Assembly: GCA_036389955.1 (NCBI GenBank)
Contig: DASVVJ010001144.1
Location: 1-7,875 of the forward strand
DNA: 7,875 nt
Reading direction: 5' to 3'
Origin: DATHBR01 sp036389955
Lineage (GTDB): Bacteria; Myxococcota; Myxococcia; Myxococcales; Myxococcaceae
The position numbers and the translations under genes are program-made. The notes under the pieces are model-generated. The model worked only from the letters and a program-made list of their open reading frames with translations. It was not told the DNA's origin and did no database searches. Below are positions 1 to 6,392 of this stretch, in pieces. Numbering within the stretch: the first letter of the stretch is position 1; every line of letters begins with the position of its first letter.

Positions 1-2027
1 CCACGTACGTAGGCCTCACCGAGGTGAAGACGGTGCGGGCCTTCAACGCGGGCCGTGCGTCGCTGGACGTCGTGTGGTCACCCGTGGAGGCACCCTTCAC
101 GGTGGAGGGCCTGCCCGATCGGCTGGGCACCTCGGCCGAGGCGGAGGTGCGCGTGCGGTTCGCGCCCACCGAGCCGGGCACGTACACGGCGACCCTCACG
201 GGTACCTCGCCCAGCGGCGGTGTGGTGGTGCTGACGCTGACGGGTGAGGGGTTGGGCATTCCCACCTGCCCCACGCCGGTGTCCTGCTACAGCTCCACCT
301 TCGACCTCCGGCTGCGCCGGTGCGTGGAGACGCCGCTGGCGGACGGGACGGCGTGCGACCCGGGCAACGAGTGCTTGATGGATGCCACCTGCACGGCGGG
401 CGCGTGCAAGGGGCGCGAGCGGGTGTGTGACGACGGCAATGCCTGCACCACGGACGTGTGCAACCCGCTGGATGGCTGTGGCTCGGTGCCGGCGCCACCG
501 TGCCCGGGAGATGGCGTGTGCCAGATGGGCGTGTGTGATCCGGCCACGGGCTGTGGGCTGGCACCGGCGCCGGATGGCACGTTCTGTGGTCCCCGGCGTG
601 GGTGTGATCAAGCGGACGTGTGCGTGGACGGGGCGTGCGTGGAGCGCAACCTGCCGGACAACTTCATCTGCGCGCGGGCCACGCCGTGCCAGGAAGAAGG
701 CCGCTGCCAGGGCTCGGTGTGCGAGCGCCCGCCGCCCACGGTGCTGAACCCGGACTGGACGTTCGACTCGATGCTCGCCGGGCGCGAGCTGCATGACCTG
801 ATGGTGTGGTCCGACGGGAACGTGACGCTGGCGGGGTTCTTCGCCAACCCGGTAATGAACGCGGCGGGCACCACGCAGGTGGAAGCGCGGGCCACGGCGC
901 GGCGCTGCATGCTGTGGAATGACCGGCTGCTGTGCATGGACCTGCCGCAGCAGGGCAAGGTGTCGCTGCTGGAGAAGGCCACGGGCGGGGTGCGGTGGAC
1001 CTTCACCCTGGCGGACGCGCGGCCGGACATCGCGCAGCAGGCCTCGACCATTTTCATGGCGCGGCTGGCGGTGATGGCGCCGGACCGGCTGGCGGCGCTC
1101 TTCGAGGCCTACCCGGCCAACGCGGACAACGCGACGCTGTGCCGGCTGTATTACCTGGTGGTGCTCAACGCGAAGGGCGGGCTGGTGTCGTCCACGCAGT
1201 TGATTGATCCGCTGTTGGCCGAGTGCAACCACCCGCACCCGTTCGGCCTGGCCTCGGACACGCGGGGCAACCTGTACCTGGCCTTCTCGCAGACGGTGAA
1301 CTCGGGAGCGCCGCTGATGCCGGGCGCGCCCACGCTGATGATGGCGTACTCGCCGGACGGCGTGGAGCTGTGGCGGCGCACGCTGCCCATGAACGGCGGC
1401 GAGCTGGGCACGGTGCGAGGGCTGCTGCTGCCCGAGAACGCCAGCACGGCCCTGCGCACGCAGGATGGCACGGAGGTGGGCACGCTGCCCGTGCTGGGCC
1501 GGGCGGTGGCGACACGGGAGCGGATGGTGCCGAGCCCCGCGGGCACCTCGGTGAACCCGGATGCGACTCCCGTCATCTCCACGGAGCTGCGCGGCTTCAC
1601 GGTGCCAGGGCTCGCGCCAGCGTGGACGTACCAGTTGCCGTCGGGGCAGAGCTTCGCCACGAAGGAGATGCGGCTGGCGGACACGGAGCCGGATGGAACG
1701 GGCCCGGCGGAGACACTGGCTGTCACCTTCATCGCGGAAGGCAACACGCCCACGCTGCTCGGGGTGAGGATGAGCGACGGCTCGGAGGCCTACCGATGCC
1801 CGCTGGGGTACACGCCGCGCAGCCAGCCGCAGCTGTTCGAGCTGGGCCCGGAGAGCCTGGTGGTGATGGATGGGGCGAACACGTGTGGAGAGTGTGATCC
1901 ACCGTTCGCCTACAGCCGCTCGCGCTTCCAGCGCATTCCGCTCCGGGGGCTGCAGCCGGCCCGGGCGCCGTGGCCGGGCACCTTCGGCGGACCGGGGCAC
2001 GGACACCACGAGAACGAGGTGCGCTGA
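1..2027 (+). CDS. Large Cys-rich, beta-propeller-like exported protein, 5' truncated
   Basis: The frame is open from base 3 to the TGA at 2025-2027, and the true start lies left of the window. The GTG at 24 sits inside what looks like a domain, so it is unlikely to be the start. Three parts are visible. Bases 3-250 encode an Ig-like ASH/choice-of-anchor type beta-sandwich, with the typical VRFAPTEPGTYTATLT strand pattern ending in LTLTGEG. Bases 267-722 encode a region with 23 cysteines and internal repeats: two DGTxC...GAC units and two units ending in GCGxxPAP. From about 745 to the end there are propeller-like repeats (for example ATGGVRWTF and SPDGVELWRRTL), resembling PQQ-type blades, closed by a short His-rich tail (HGHHENE). 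The Cys density suggests disulfides and a location outside the cytoplasm; the signal peptide, if any, is off the window. Myxobacteria carry many such proteins, mostly of unknown role. Binding or adhesion is a guess. Confidence is high for coding, low for function. Confidence 0.6.
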   Translation, partial: TYVGLTEVKTVRAFNAGRASLDVVWSPVEAPFTVEGLPDRLGTSAEAEVRVRFAPTEPGTYTATLTGTSPSGGVVVLTLTGEGLGIPTCPTPVSCYSSTFDLRLRRCVETPLADGTACDPGNECLMDATCTAGACKGRERVCDDGNACTTDVCNPLDGCGSVPAPPCPGDGVCQMGVCDPATGCGLAPAPDGTFCGPRRGCDQADVCVDGACVERNLPDNFICARATPCQEEGRCQGSVCERPPPTVLNPDWTFDSMLAGRELHDLMVWSDGNVTLAGFFANPVMNAAGTTQVEARATARRCMLWNDRLLCMDLPQQGKVSLLEKATGGVRWTFTLADARPDIAQQASTIFMARLAVMAPDRLAALFEAYPANADNATLCRLYYLVVLNAKGGLVSSTQLIDPLLAECNHPHPFGLASDTRGNLYLAFSQTVNSGAPLMPGAPTLMMAYSPDGVELWRRTLPMNGGELGTVRGLLLPENASTALRTQDGTEVGTLPVLGRAVATRERMVPSPAGTSVNPDATPVISTELRGFTVPGLAPAWTYQLPSGQSFATKEMRLADTEPDGTGPAETLAVTFIAEGNTPTLLGVRMSDGSEAYRCPLGYTPRSQPQLFELGPESLVVMDGANTCGECDPPFAYSRSRFQRIPLRGLQPARAPWPGTFGGPGHGHHENEVR

Positions 2028-2045
2028 AGCACACAGGTGAAGGCG

Positions 2046-2747
2046 CTACACCGCGCGCAGATCCAGGATGCGCCCCTCGCGCAGCCAGCCTGCTGAGTCC
2101 ACCCAGAGCGGTGTGCCCACGGCGTGGATGCGCTGGGGCGAGGAGCGCGTGAGCCAGCCCAGCCACGCGCACAGCGCCGCGTCGAGCTGATCATGCGTGG
2201 GCAGCACTCCGGGAGGAAACGTCAGCCCCGCCGCCTCAAGCAACTCCCGGCGCTGGGCGCGGCCTTCCGGTGAGTCCTTTTTCCCCAACTTGCCCCCACT
2301 CAGCCGGCGCCACGTGGCTCCGGGGAAGGCTTCGAACAGCCGGGCATGGCCCACCTCGGCCACGTCCACATCCAGCAGCGTCAGCCGCCCAAGGCTTCGC
2401 AGGGCCGCGAAGAGCAGGACGCTGCCGCGCACGAAGCCACAGAAGGGCTTGCCCGGCACCGGCAGCACATCCGGTGTCCGCCCGGGGGCTCGCAGCAACC
2501 GCTCCGACTCGCGCACCAGGGCCCCGGGCCTGGCGAGCGCCTGCGGCCCATCCACCACCACTACTTCCTCTGCAGCCACGGGGAACGCGGCGGCCAGCGC
2601 CTCTTCATCGAGCTTGCCGCTCCGGTCCAACGGGGGCCAACGCCGCTCGTCGAAGCGCACCCTGCCGCGCGCCTCCACCACGGCCACATCCACCGGCCGT
2701 GGGCGGCGGGAGAACGGATCGCTCAGGTCCCACCCGGCAAAGCGCAC
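2046..2747 (-). CDS. DUF429 family protein, predicted RNase H-like nuclease
   Basis: This 233-residue protein has the layout of the DUF429 family, whose members are predicted from fold to be RNase H-like nucleases; a substrate has not been established to my knowledge. Visible signatures are a first acidic strand (GWDLSDP, D7), a second strand ending in VVVDGPQAL (D66), the family-like E-x-F-P in LFEAFPGATW (E139), and a C-terminal helix with acidic residues in HDQLDAALCAWLG (D186, D189). The spacing of acidic residues fits a two-metal RNase H site. No signal peptide is seen, so it is probably cytoplasmic. The start is a GTG at 2747-2745; the frame stays open to a TAG at 2795-2793 but has no better start, and only a weak AGG lies upstream. 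It converges on the preceding gene with 18 bases between the stops and diverges from the aldo/keto reductase. Family call fairly sure; biological role unknown. Confidence 0.8.
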   Translation of the reverse strand: MRFAGWDLSDPFSRRPRPVDVAVVEARGRVRFDERRWPPLDRSGKLDEEALAAAFPVAAEEVVVVDGPQALARPGALVRESERLLRAPGRTPDVLPVPGKPFCGFVRGSVLLFAALRSLGRLTLLDVDVAEVGHARLFEAFPGATWRRLSGGKLGKKDSPEGRAQRRELLEAAGLTFPPGVLPTHDQLDAALCAWLGWLTRSSPQRIHAVGTPLWVDSAGWLREGRILDLRAV

Positions 2748-2840
2748 GGGCCACAGCCTAGCCGATGCACAAAGACTCCTGCGCCACGAGTGCTACCGCG
2801 CTAAGTCACACCTCTCTTTTCACGCGAGGCGGAGACACAC
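2748..2840. promoter_or_regulatory. Divergent spacer that should hold two promoters
   Basis: These 93 bases separate the starts of the DUF429 gene (-) and the aldo/keto reductase gene (+), so promoters for both should lie here. The part from about 2769 to 2822 is less GC-rich than the flanking genes. I could not make out convincing -35/-10 boxes or an operator, so the call rests on gene arrangement alone. Confidence 0.5.
2831..2834 (+). promoter_or_regulatory. Ribosome binding site of the aldo/keto reductase
   Basis: GGAG lies six bases before the ATG at 2841 and supports that start. A second purine-rich patch (GAGG, 2826-2829) lies just upstream. Confidence 0.7.
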
Positions 2841-3860
2841 ATGAACTACCGGATGCTGGGCCGCACGGGCCTGTATGTGTCGGAGCTGTGCTTCGGAGCG
2901 ATGACGTTCGGCGGCGAGGGCTTCTGGAAGGTGGTGGGCACCCAGGGCCAGTCCGAGGCCGACAAGCTGGTGGCCCGCAGCCTGGATGCAGGCATCAACT
3001 TCTTCGACACCGCGGACGTGTACTCCAACGGTGTCTCCGAGCAGCTACTCGGCAAGGCGCTGGGTACCCGCCGCAAGGACGTCGTCCTCGCCACCAAGGT
3101 GCGCGGCCGCACCGGCCCGGGCGTCAATGACGTGGGCCTGTCGCGCGGCCACATCATGGACTCTGTGCACGCCAGCCTGAGCCGCCTGGGCACCGACTAC
3201 ATCGACCTGTACCAGATTCACGGTTACGACATCGTCACGCCGCTGGACGAGACGCTGCGCGCGCTGGACGACCTGGTGCGCCAGGGCAAGGTCCGCTACC
3301 TGGGCGCGTCGAACCTGGCGGCCTGGCAGCTGATGAAGGCGCTGGGCCTCAGCGAGCATCGCCACCTCTCGCGCTTCGAGACGCTGCAGGCCTACTACTC
3401 CATCGCCGGGCGCGACCTGGAGCGCGAGCTGGTGCCGTTGATGAAGGACCAGCAGATGGGGCTCATGGTGTGGAGCCCACTGGCCGGCGGCTTCCTCAGC
3501 GGCAAGTTCCGCCGCAACAGCCAGGGGCCCGAGGGCGCCCGCCGCGCCGCCTTCGACTTCCCACCGGTGGACAAGGAGCGCGCCTACAACATCATCGACG
3601 TGATGGACGGCGTCGCCCAGGCGCATGGTGTCTCCGTGGCGCGGGTGGCCCTGGCGTGGCTGCTGCACCAGCCGCACGTGACGACGCTCATCATCGGCGC
3701 CAAGACGCCCGAGCAGCTCGAGGACAACCTCGCCGCGCCCTCGCTCAAGCTCACCCCCGAGCAGCTCGCCACGCTGAACACCGCCTCCGCGCTGCCGCCC
3801 GAGTACCCGGGTTGGATGATCGCCCGTCAGAACGATGACCGCGTGCCCAAGCCGCAGTAG
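2841..3860 (+). CDS. Aldo/keto reductase, NADPH-dependent type
   Basis: This is a full-length (339 residues) TIM-barrel oxidoreductase of the aldo/keto reductase superfamily, which reduces carbonyls to alcohols with NAD(P)H in the cytoplasm. The catalytic tetrad is complete: D56 and Y61 in FFDTADVYSNG, K86 in VLATKVRG, and H127 in DLYQIHGYD. The barrel continues with GKVRYLGASN (149-158), the cofactor loop WSPLAGGFLSGKF (211-223), and the C-terminal nucleotide-phosphate region IIGAKTPEQLEDN (284-296). The N-terminus (MNYRMLGRTGLYVSELCFGAMTFG) is typical of the bacterial YdhF/Tas-like and potassium-channel-beta-like branch. The ATG has a good GGAG site. It appears to be a single-gene unit: the upstream neighbour is divergent and the downstream one convergent beyond a hairpin. 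Substrate cannot be read from sequence; sugar-derived aldehydes, methylglyoxal-like toxic aldehydes and ketones are all possible. Family assignment is very secure. Confidence 0.95.
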   Translation: MNYRMLGRTGLYVSELCFGAMTFGGEGFWKVVGTQGQSEADKLVARSLDAGINFFDTADVYSNGVSEQLLGKALGTRRKDVVLATKVRGRTGPGVNDVGLSRGHIMDSVHASLSRLGTDYIDLYQIHGYDIVTPLDETLRALDDLVRQGKVRYLGASNLAAWQLMKALGLSEHRHLSRFETLQAYYSIAGRDLERELVPLMKDQQMGLMVWSPLAGGFLSGKFRRNSQGPEGARRAAFDFPPVDKERAYNIIDVMDGVAQAHGVSVARVALAWLLHQPHVTTLIIGAKTPEQLEDNLAAPSLKLTPEQLATLNTASALPPEYPGWMIARQNDDRVPKPQ

Positions 3861-3870
3861 GGCCAGTGGA

Positions 3871-3893
3871 CCCGGGAAAAATCAGCTCCCGGG
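3871..3893. terminator. Hairpin between convergent genes, possible two-way terminator
   Basis: CCCGGGA (3871-3877) and TCCCGGG (3887-3893) form a perfect 7-bp stem with a 9-base loop, 10 bases after the aldo/keto reductase stop and 23 bases beyond the ATP-grasp stop on the other strand. No T-run follows on either strand, so this is not a classical intrinsic terminator. It could end transcription of both convergent genes with help from Rho, or only stabilise 3' ends. Confidence 0.4.
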
Positions 3894-3916
3894 AAGATAG
3901 GAGGGGAGCGTCGTTC

Positions 3917-5269
3917 TCACGGCGTGAAGCGGGCCCGAAGCCCGCGGATCCAGGCCTGGGCGCGGCTGTTCAACTGGTAGCCGTCCGTCATCAGCCGGCC
4001 GCGCACCACCAGCCGGCCCAGGACTGTTCCCTCGGAGAGCGTCTCGCCCTTATGGACCGTTCGAAAGAAGAAGGCCTCGTCCTCACCCGCGAGGGCCTCG
4101 GGTTGGAACTCGCGGCGCACGAAATGCACCGAGCCATCGGGCTCCATACGCCAGATGCCGCTGGGCACCGTCTGGCTCACGACGGCGGAGGTGCTCGCCG
4201 TGTGCTCCAGGATGAGCTGGCTGAAGCCCGTGAACCCCTCGGGCTCGACCCACGACGCGTTGAAGCCCTCCACGTCGAGCGCGGGCGCCTCTCCCAGCCC
4301 CTCGAGCAGGTGGAAGTGCAGCAGTGGCACTTCGCCCCGCCTCCGGGCCACCAGGCTCGTCAGCAGCGTGGCGCCGGTGATGCGCGGGTTCAGCTCTCCG
4401 AGGTACAGCGCCCCCGTGTCCTCGTCGATCAGGAAGTCCAGGCCGAAGTAGCCCCAGTACCCCTCCCGCCGCAGCCGCTCGCCCAGGGCCCGGGTGGCCT
4501 GGAGCGCCTGGCGCCGAAGCTGCGCGGAGAGCACGGACGAGGCGCTGACGGGGAACACCTCGTTGCCACACCAGCCGCCCCGGCGGGACGTCAGCTCCGG
4601 GAAGCCCACCAGCTCCGTCATCAGTGGCCCCACCAGGGTGCCCTGCCGGGTGACGCAGGCCTCGATCGTCGCCTGCCGGCAGCGGATGCGCCGCATGATC
4701 TTCACCACGGGCTCCGCGGCGATCAGCGCGGCGTGGCGGAGGAAGTCCTCCTCGCTCGAGATGAACCAGGTGGTCTTCCCCGAGTTACCGAACGGAAGCT
4801 GGACCACCAGCTCGGGGCCCAGGACGCCAGCCACCTGGCGCAGGCCTTCGTAGCTCTGCACCCGCGCCAGCACGTGGGGCACGGAGGGCACTCCGGCCTG
4901 CTCGCCCAGCTGGGTAGTGTGGACCTTGCTGCCCAGGCGGTGGCGAAGCTGGGCCGGGGGAAAGCCCACCGTCAAGCCCAGCTGCCGAGCCAGCTCCTCC
5001 GTGCGCTCGTCAAACATCAGGAACAGCGCGCGTCCCCCCGGTCCGGCCTGGCGGACGCGCTCACCGACCGCGGGATGCGTGAGCAGGTAGTGCGTGGCCG
5101 CCTCGAAGCTGTCGAAGGCCTGCGCCTGCGCGTCCTCGGGGACGAAGATGCGCGGGTGCTGGCCATCGAAGGCATCCACCGTGCTGATGAATTGCAGGCC
5201 CCCGAGCCACGCCTCCGCGCCCAGCAGGTTGAAGGCCGAGGTGCTGACGTAGAAAAGCGGTGAGTTCAT
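3917..5269 (-). CDS. Stand-alone ATP-grasp domain protein (biotin carboxylase-like fold)
   Basis: This 450-residue protein (from the chosen ATG) is an ATP-grasp enzyme, a superfamily that joins a carboxylate to an amine, thiol or similar nucleophile through an acyl phosphate. Visible signs are K115 in GSKVHTTQ, the glycine-rich nucleotide loop VVQLPFGNSGKTT (155-167), and the metal-binding region GYFGLDFLID (273-282) followed by YLGELNPRITGA (289-300), where E292 and N294 are the expected Mg2+ ligands. A C-terminal beta-rich part (about 350-450) follows. There is no biotin-carrier, carboxyltransferase or amide-synthetase partner domain, so it is not acetyl-CoA carboxylase. The start is uncertain: a GTG at 5296 adds nine residues, but their codons look non-coding and MNSPLFYVS is a natural beginning. 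It diverges from msrB. Substrate unknown; peptide or amino-acid ligation is an inference. Superfamily secure, function open. Confidence 0.85.
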   Translation of the reverse strand: MNSPLFYVSTSAFNLLGAEAWLGGLQFISTVDAFDGQHPRIFVPEDAQAQAFDSFEAATHYLLTHPAVGERVRQAGPGGRALFLMFDERTEELARQLGLTVGFPPAQLRHRLGSKVHTTQLGEQAGVPSVPHVLARVQSYEGLRQVAGVLGPELVVQLPFGNSGKTTWFISSEEDFLRHAALIAAEPVVKIMRRIRCRQATIEACVTRQGTLVGPLMTELVGFPELTSRRGGWCGNEVFPVSASSVLSAQLRRQALQATRALGERLRREGYWGYFGLDFLIDEDTGALYLGELNPRITGATLLTSLVARRRGEVPLLHFHLLEGLGEAPALDVEGFNASWVEPEGFTGFSQLILEHTASTSAVVSQTVPSGIWRMEPDGSVHFVRREFQPEALAGEDEAFFFRTVHKGETLSEGTVLGRLVVRGRLMTDGYQLNSRAQAWIRGLRARFTP

Positions 5270-5331
5270 ACCGTGTAGGACATCCCCCCGGCCCACGGTA
5301 ACCGAAACCCCCGCTCGGACGTACTCAAGGC
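5270..5331. promoter_or_regulatory. Short divergent promoter spacer with an inverted repeat
   Basis: The 62 bases between the ATP-grasp start (-) and the msrB start (+) must serve both genes. TACCGTG (5269-5275) and CACGGTA (5294-5300) form a 7-bp inverted repeat with 18 bases between the arms; the left arm overlaps the first base of the ATP-grasp ATG by one position. It could be an operator, but a match this short may be chance. The msrB ribosome site is poor: AAGG at 5327-5330 is only one base from the ATG. I could not assign -35/-10 boxes. Confidence 0.4.
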
Positions 5332-5838
5332 ATGAACCGACGAAACAAGTGGTGGTGGGCCGGCCTGCTCGTTCTTCCCCTGGTGGCGCTCGCGGCCACT
5401 CCCAAGGCCGCTGGCTCGGAGAAAGCCCCGGCCGCGGGCACGGAGGGCAAAGTGAACAAGACCGAGGCGGAGTGGAAGAAGCAACTCACCCCCCAGCAGT
5501 TCCACATCCTGCGTGAGAAGGGCACCGAGCGCGCCTTCACCGGCAAGTACCACGCCAGTAAAGAGGCGGGCGTGTACCACTGCGCCGGGTGCGGCCAGGC
5601 GCTCTTCGCCTCGGATCACAAGTTCGACTCGGGCACCGGCTGGCCCAGCTACTGGCAGCCCGCTACCCCGGACGCGGTGACGCTGCACGAGGACAAGAGC
5701 TTCTTCATGACGCGCACCGAGGTGGTGTGCTCGCGCTGCGGCGGCCACCTGGGCCACGTCTTCAATGACGGACCCGAACCCACCGGGCTGCGCTACTGCA
5801 TCAACTCCGCGTCGCTGTCCTTCACCAAGAAGCCCTGA
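5332..5838 (+). CDS. msrB: Peptide methionine-R-sulfoxide reductase MsrB, exported form
   Basis: MsrB reduces the R epimer of methionine sulfoxide in oxidised proteins back to methionine. The 168-residue protein has an N-terminal basic stretch and a hydrophobic segment (about 7-22, WWWAGLLVLPLVALAA), then a low-complexity Ala/Lys/Gly linker to about 45 and the SelR/MsrB domain (about 47-166). Zinc cysteines are C84, C87 (CAGC) and C133, C136 (CSRC). The catalytic cysteine is C156 in RYCINSAS, with HLGHVF (139-144), W104 and N158 around the active site. The leader looks like a Sec signal with possible cleavage after ALA near residue 21; there is no lipobox cysteine, so a periplasmic enzyme (or a membrane-anchored one) is inferred. 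The usual resolving cysteine in the SGCGWPS motif is Thr here (T102). No MsrA is fused or adjacent. The family call is very secure; location is inferred. Confidence 0.95.
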   Translation: MNRRNKWWWAGLLVLPLVALAATPKAAGSEKAPAAGTEGKVNKTEAEWKKQLTPQQFHILREKGTERAFTGKYHASKEAGVYHCAGCGQALFASDHKFDSGTGWPSYWQPATPDAVTLHEDKSFFMTRTEVVCSRCGGHLGHVFNDGPEPTGLRYCINSASLSFTKKP

Positions 5839-5844
5839 GCCTCT

Positions 5845-6318
5845 TCAAGTCACCAGCCCCCGCTCCCGCGCCAGGCGGATGAGGGGGGCTGCGTCCTTGC
5901 CCAGGCGCCGCGTCAGGTCCGGCGTCACCGACTCGATGGTCTTGTGCACCGAGAGGAAGTCGTCATACGTCCGGGTGACGATCAGCATCCCCGAGATGAT
6001 GACCCGCTGCAGGCTGTTCTGCAGATCATTGCCCTCGATGACGATGTGGCACGCCTCGGCATGCGGGCGCCCCGCGCTCAGCAGGTGGTTGAGGTTGGCG
6101 CGCTCCTCGGCGTTGGGAATCTTCACCTTCGAGTCGATGGACGCCACGTAGAGCAGCGGCCGGTTCAGACGCTCGCGCATCGCCTTGCCCTGCTGCAGCA
6201 ACTGGTTGACGTCTTCTCTCGTAGGCGGACTGACCCAGCGGGCGAATATCACCCGATCAATCAGGTCTATCCGGAAACCCGTCGTCACCACTGCCTCCGC
6301 GATTCGAGAGGGAGGCAT
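5845..6318 (-). CDS. Small alpha/beta protein of unknown function
   Basis: I do not recognise this gene with certainty. It encodes 157 residues, soluble, with no signal peptide or membrane segment. The pattern is alternating strands and helices: VIFARWV (23-29), a helix with PTREDVNQLLQQGKAM (32-47), a strand RPLLYVASID (53-62), a helix near 70-82, a strand CHIVIEG (90-96), then QRVIISGMLIVTR (104-116) and a C-terminal helical tail. This is reminiscent of STAS/SpoIIAA-like folds, but I see no conserved phosphorylatable Ser motif, so that is only a fold guess. The ATG at 6318 has a close AAGGGA; an alternative GTG at 6288-6286 has a clean GGAGG five bases upstream, which would remove the first ten residues. 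It converges on msrB with 6 bases between the stops and lies 74 bases after the acyltransferase/iron-oxidase gene on the same strand, so it may share that transcript. Coding is well supported by codon use. Confidence 0.6.
   Translation of the reverse strand: MPPSRIAEAVVTTGFRIDLIDRVIFARWVSPPTREDVNQLLQQGKAMRERLNRPLLYVASIDSKVKIPNAEERANLNHLLSAGRPHAEACHIVIEGNDLQNSLQRVIISGMLIVTRTYDDFLSVHKTIESVTPDLTRRLGKDAAPLIRLARERGLVT
5854..5891. terminator. Strong bulged stem-loop after msrB, inside the 3' end of the convergent gene
   Basis: CAGCCCCC (5854-5861) pairs with GGGGGCTG (5884-5891); inside it CTC (5863-5865) pairs with GAG (5881-5883) and CCGC (5866-5869) with GCGG (5875-5878), leaving a five-base loop, one bulged G (5862) and an unpaired AT (5879-5880). 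That is 15 base pairs, starting 16 bases after the msrB stop. No T-run follows, so it is not a standard intrinsic terminator; it may stop or protect msrB transcripts. In GC-rich DNA such stems can also occur by chance, and here the bases also code for protein. Confidence 0.35.
6294..6298 (-). promoter_or_regulatory. GGAGG that favours an internal GTG start for the small unknown gene
   Basis: On the minus strand GGAGG lies five bases before a GTG at 6288-6286, a better-spaced site than the AAGGGA two bases before the ATG at 6318. If used, translation starts at residue 11 (VTTGFRIDLID). Both starts remain possible. Confidence 0.4.
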
Positions 6319-6392
6319 TGTCCCTTAACAGGTCCAGGCGGGAAAGACAGCAGAACCCTCCCCGCGCAGGCTGTTGCCCCTCGAACGGATGG

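Noticed and set aside
78..2009. 643-codon open frame on the minus strand opposite the first gene
   Set aside because: It is a product of high GC with few stop codons; the translation is Arg/His/Ala-rich with no domain pattern, while the plus strand shows clear domains.
2197..2844. Plus-strand frames (215, 163 and 152 codons) opposite the DUF429 gene
   Set aside because: Ser/Arg/Pro-rich translations without domain features; the minus strand holds the family motifs.
3866..5263. 465-codon plus-strand frame opposite the ATP-grasp gene
   Set aside because: The minus strand has the ATP-grasp motifs; the plus-strand product is low-complexity and Gln/His/Arg-rich, as expected of a shadow.
3917..5269. 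Reading the ATP-grasp protein as a biotin carboxylase subunit of acetyl-CoA carboxylase
   Set aside because: It shares the fold and the Gly-rich loop, but there is no biotin-carrier or carboxyltransferase gene nearby and the N- and C-terminal parts do not look like AccC.
5266..5757. Minus-strand frame opposite msrB that runs up to the ATP-grasp start
   Set aside because: It lies against a certain msrB gene and has no recognisable motif; its end near the ATP-grasp start is coincidence.
6319..6392. Possible terminator between the fusion gene and the small unknown gene
   Set aside because: Only a 5-bp ACAGC/GCTGT pairing with a long loop is visible and no T-run, so I do not call one.
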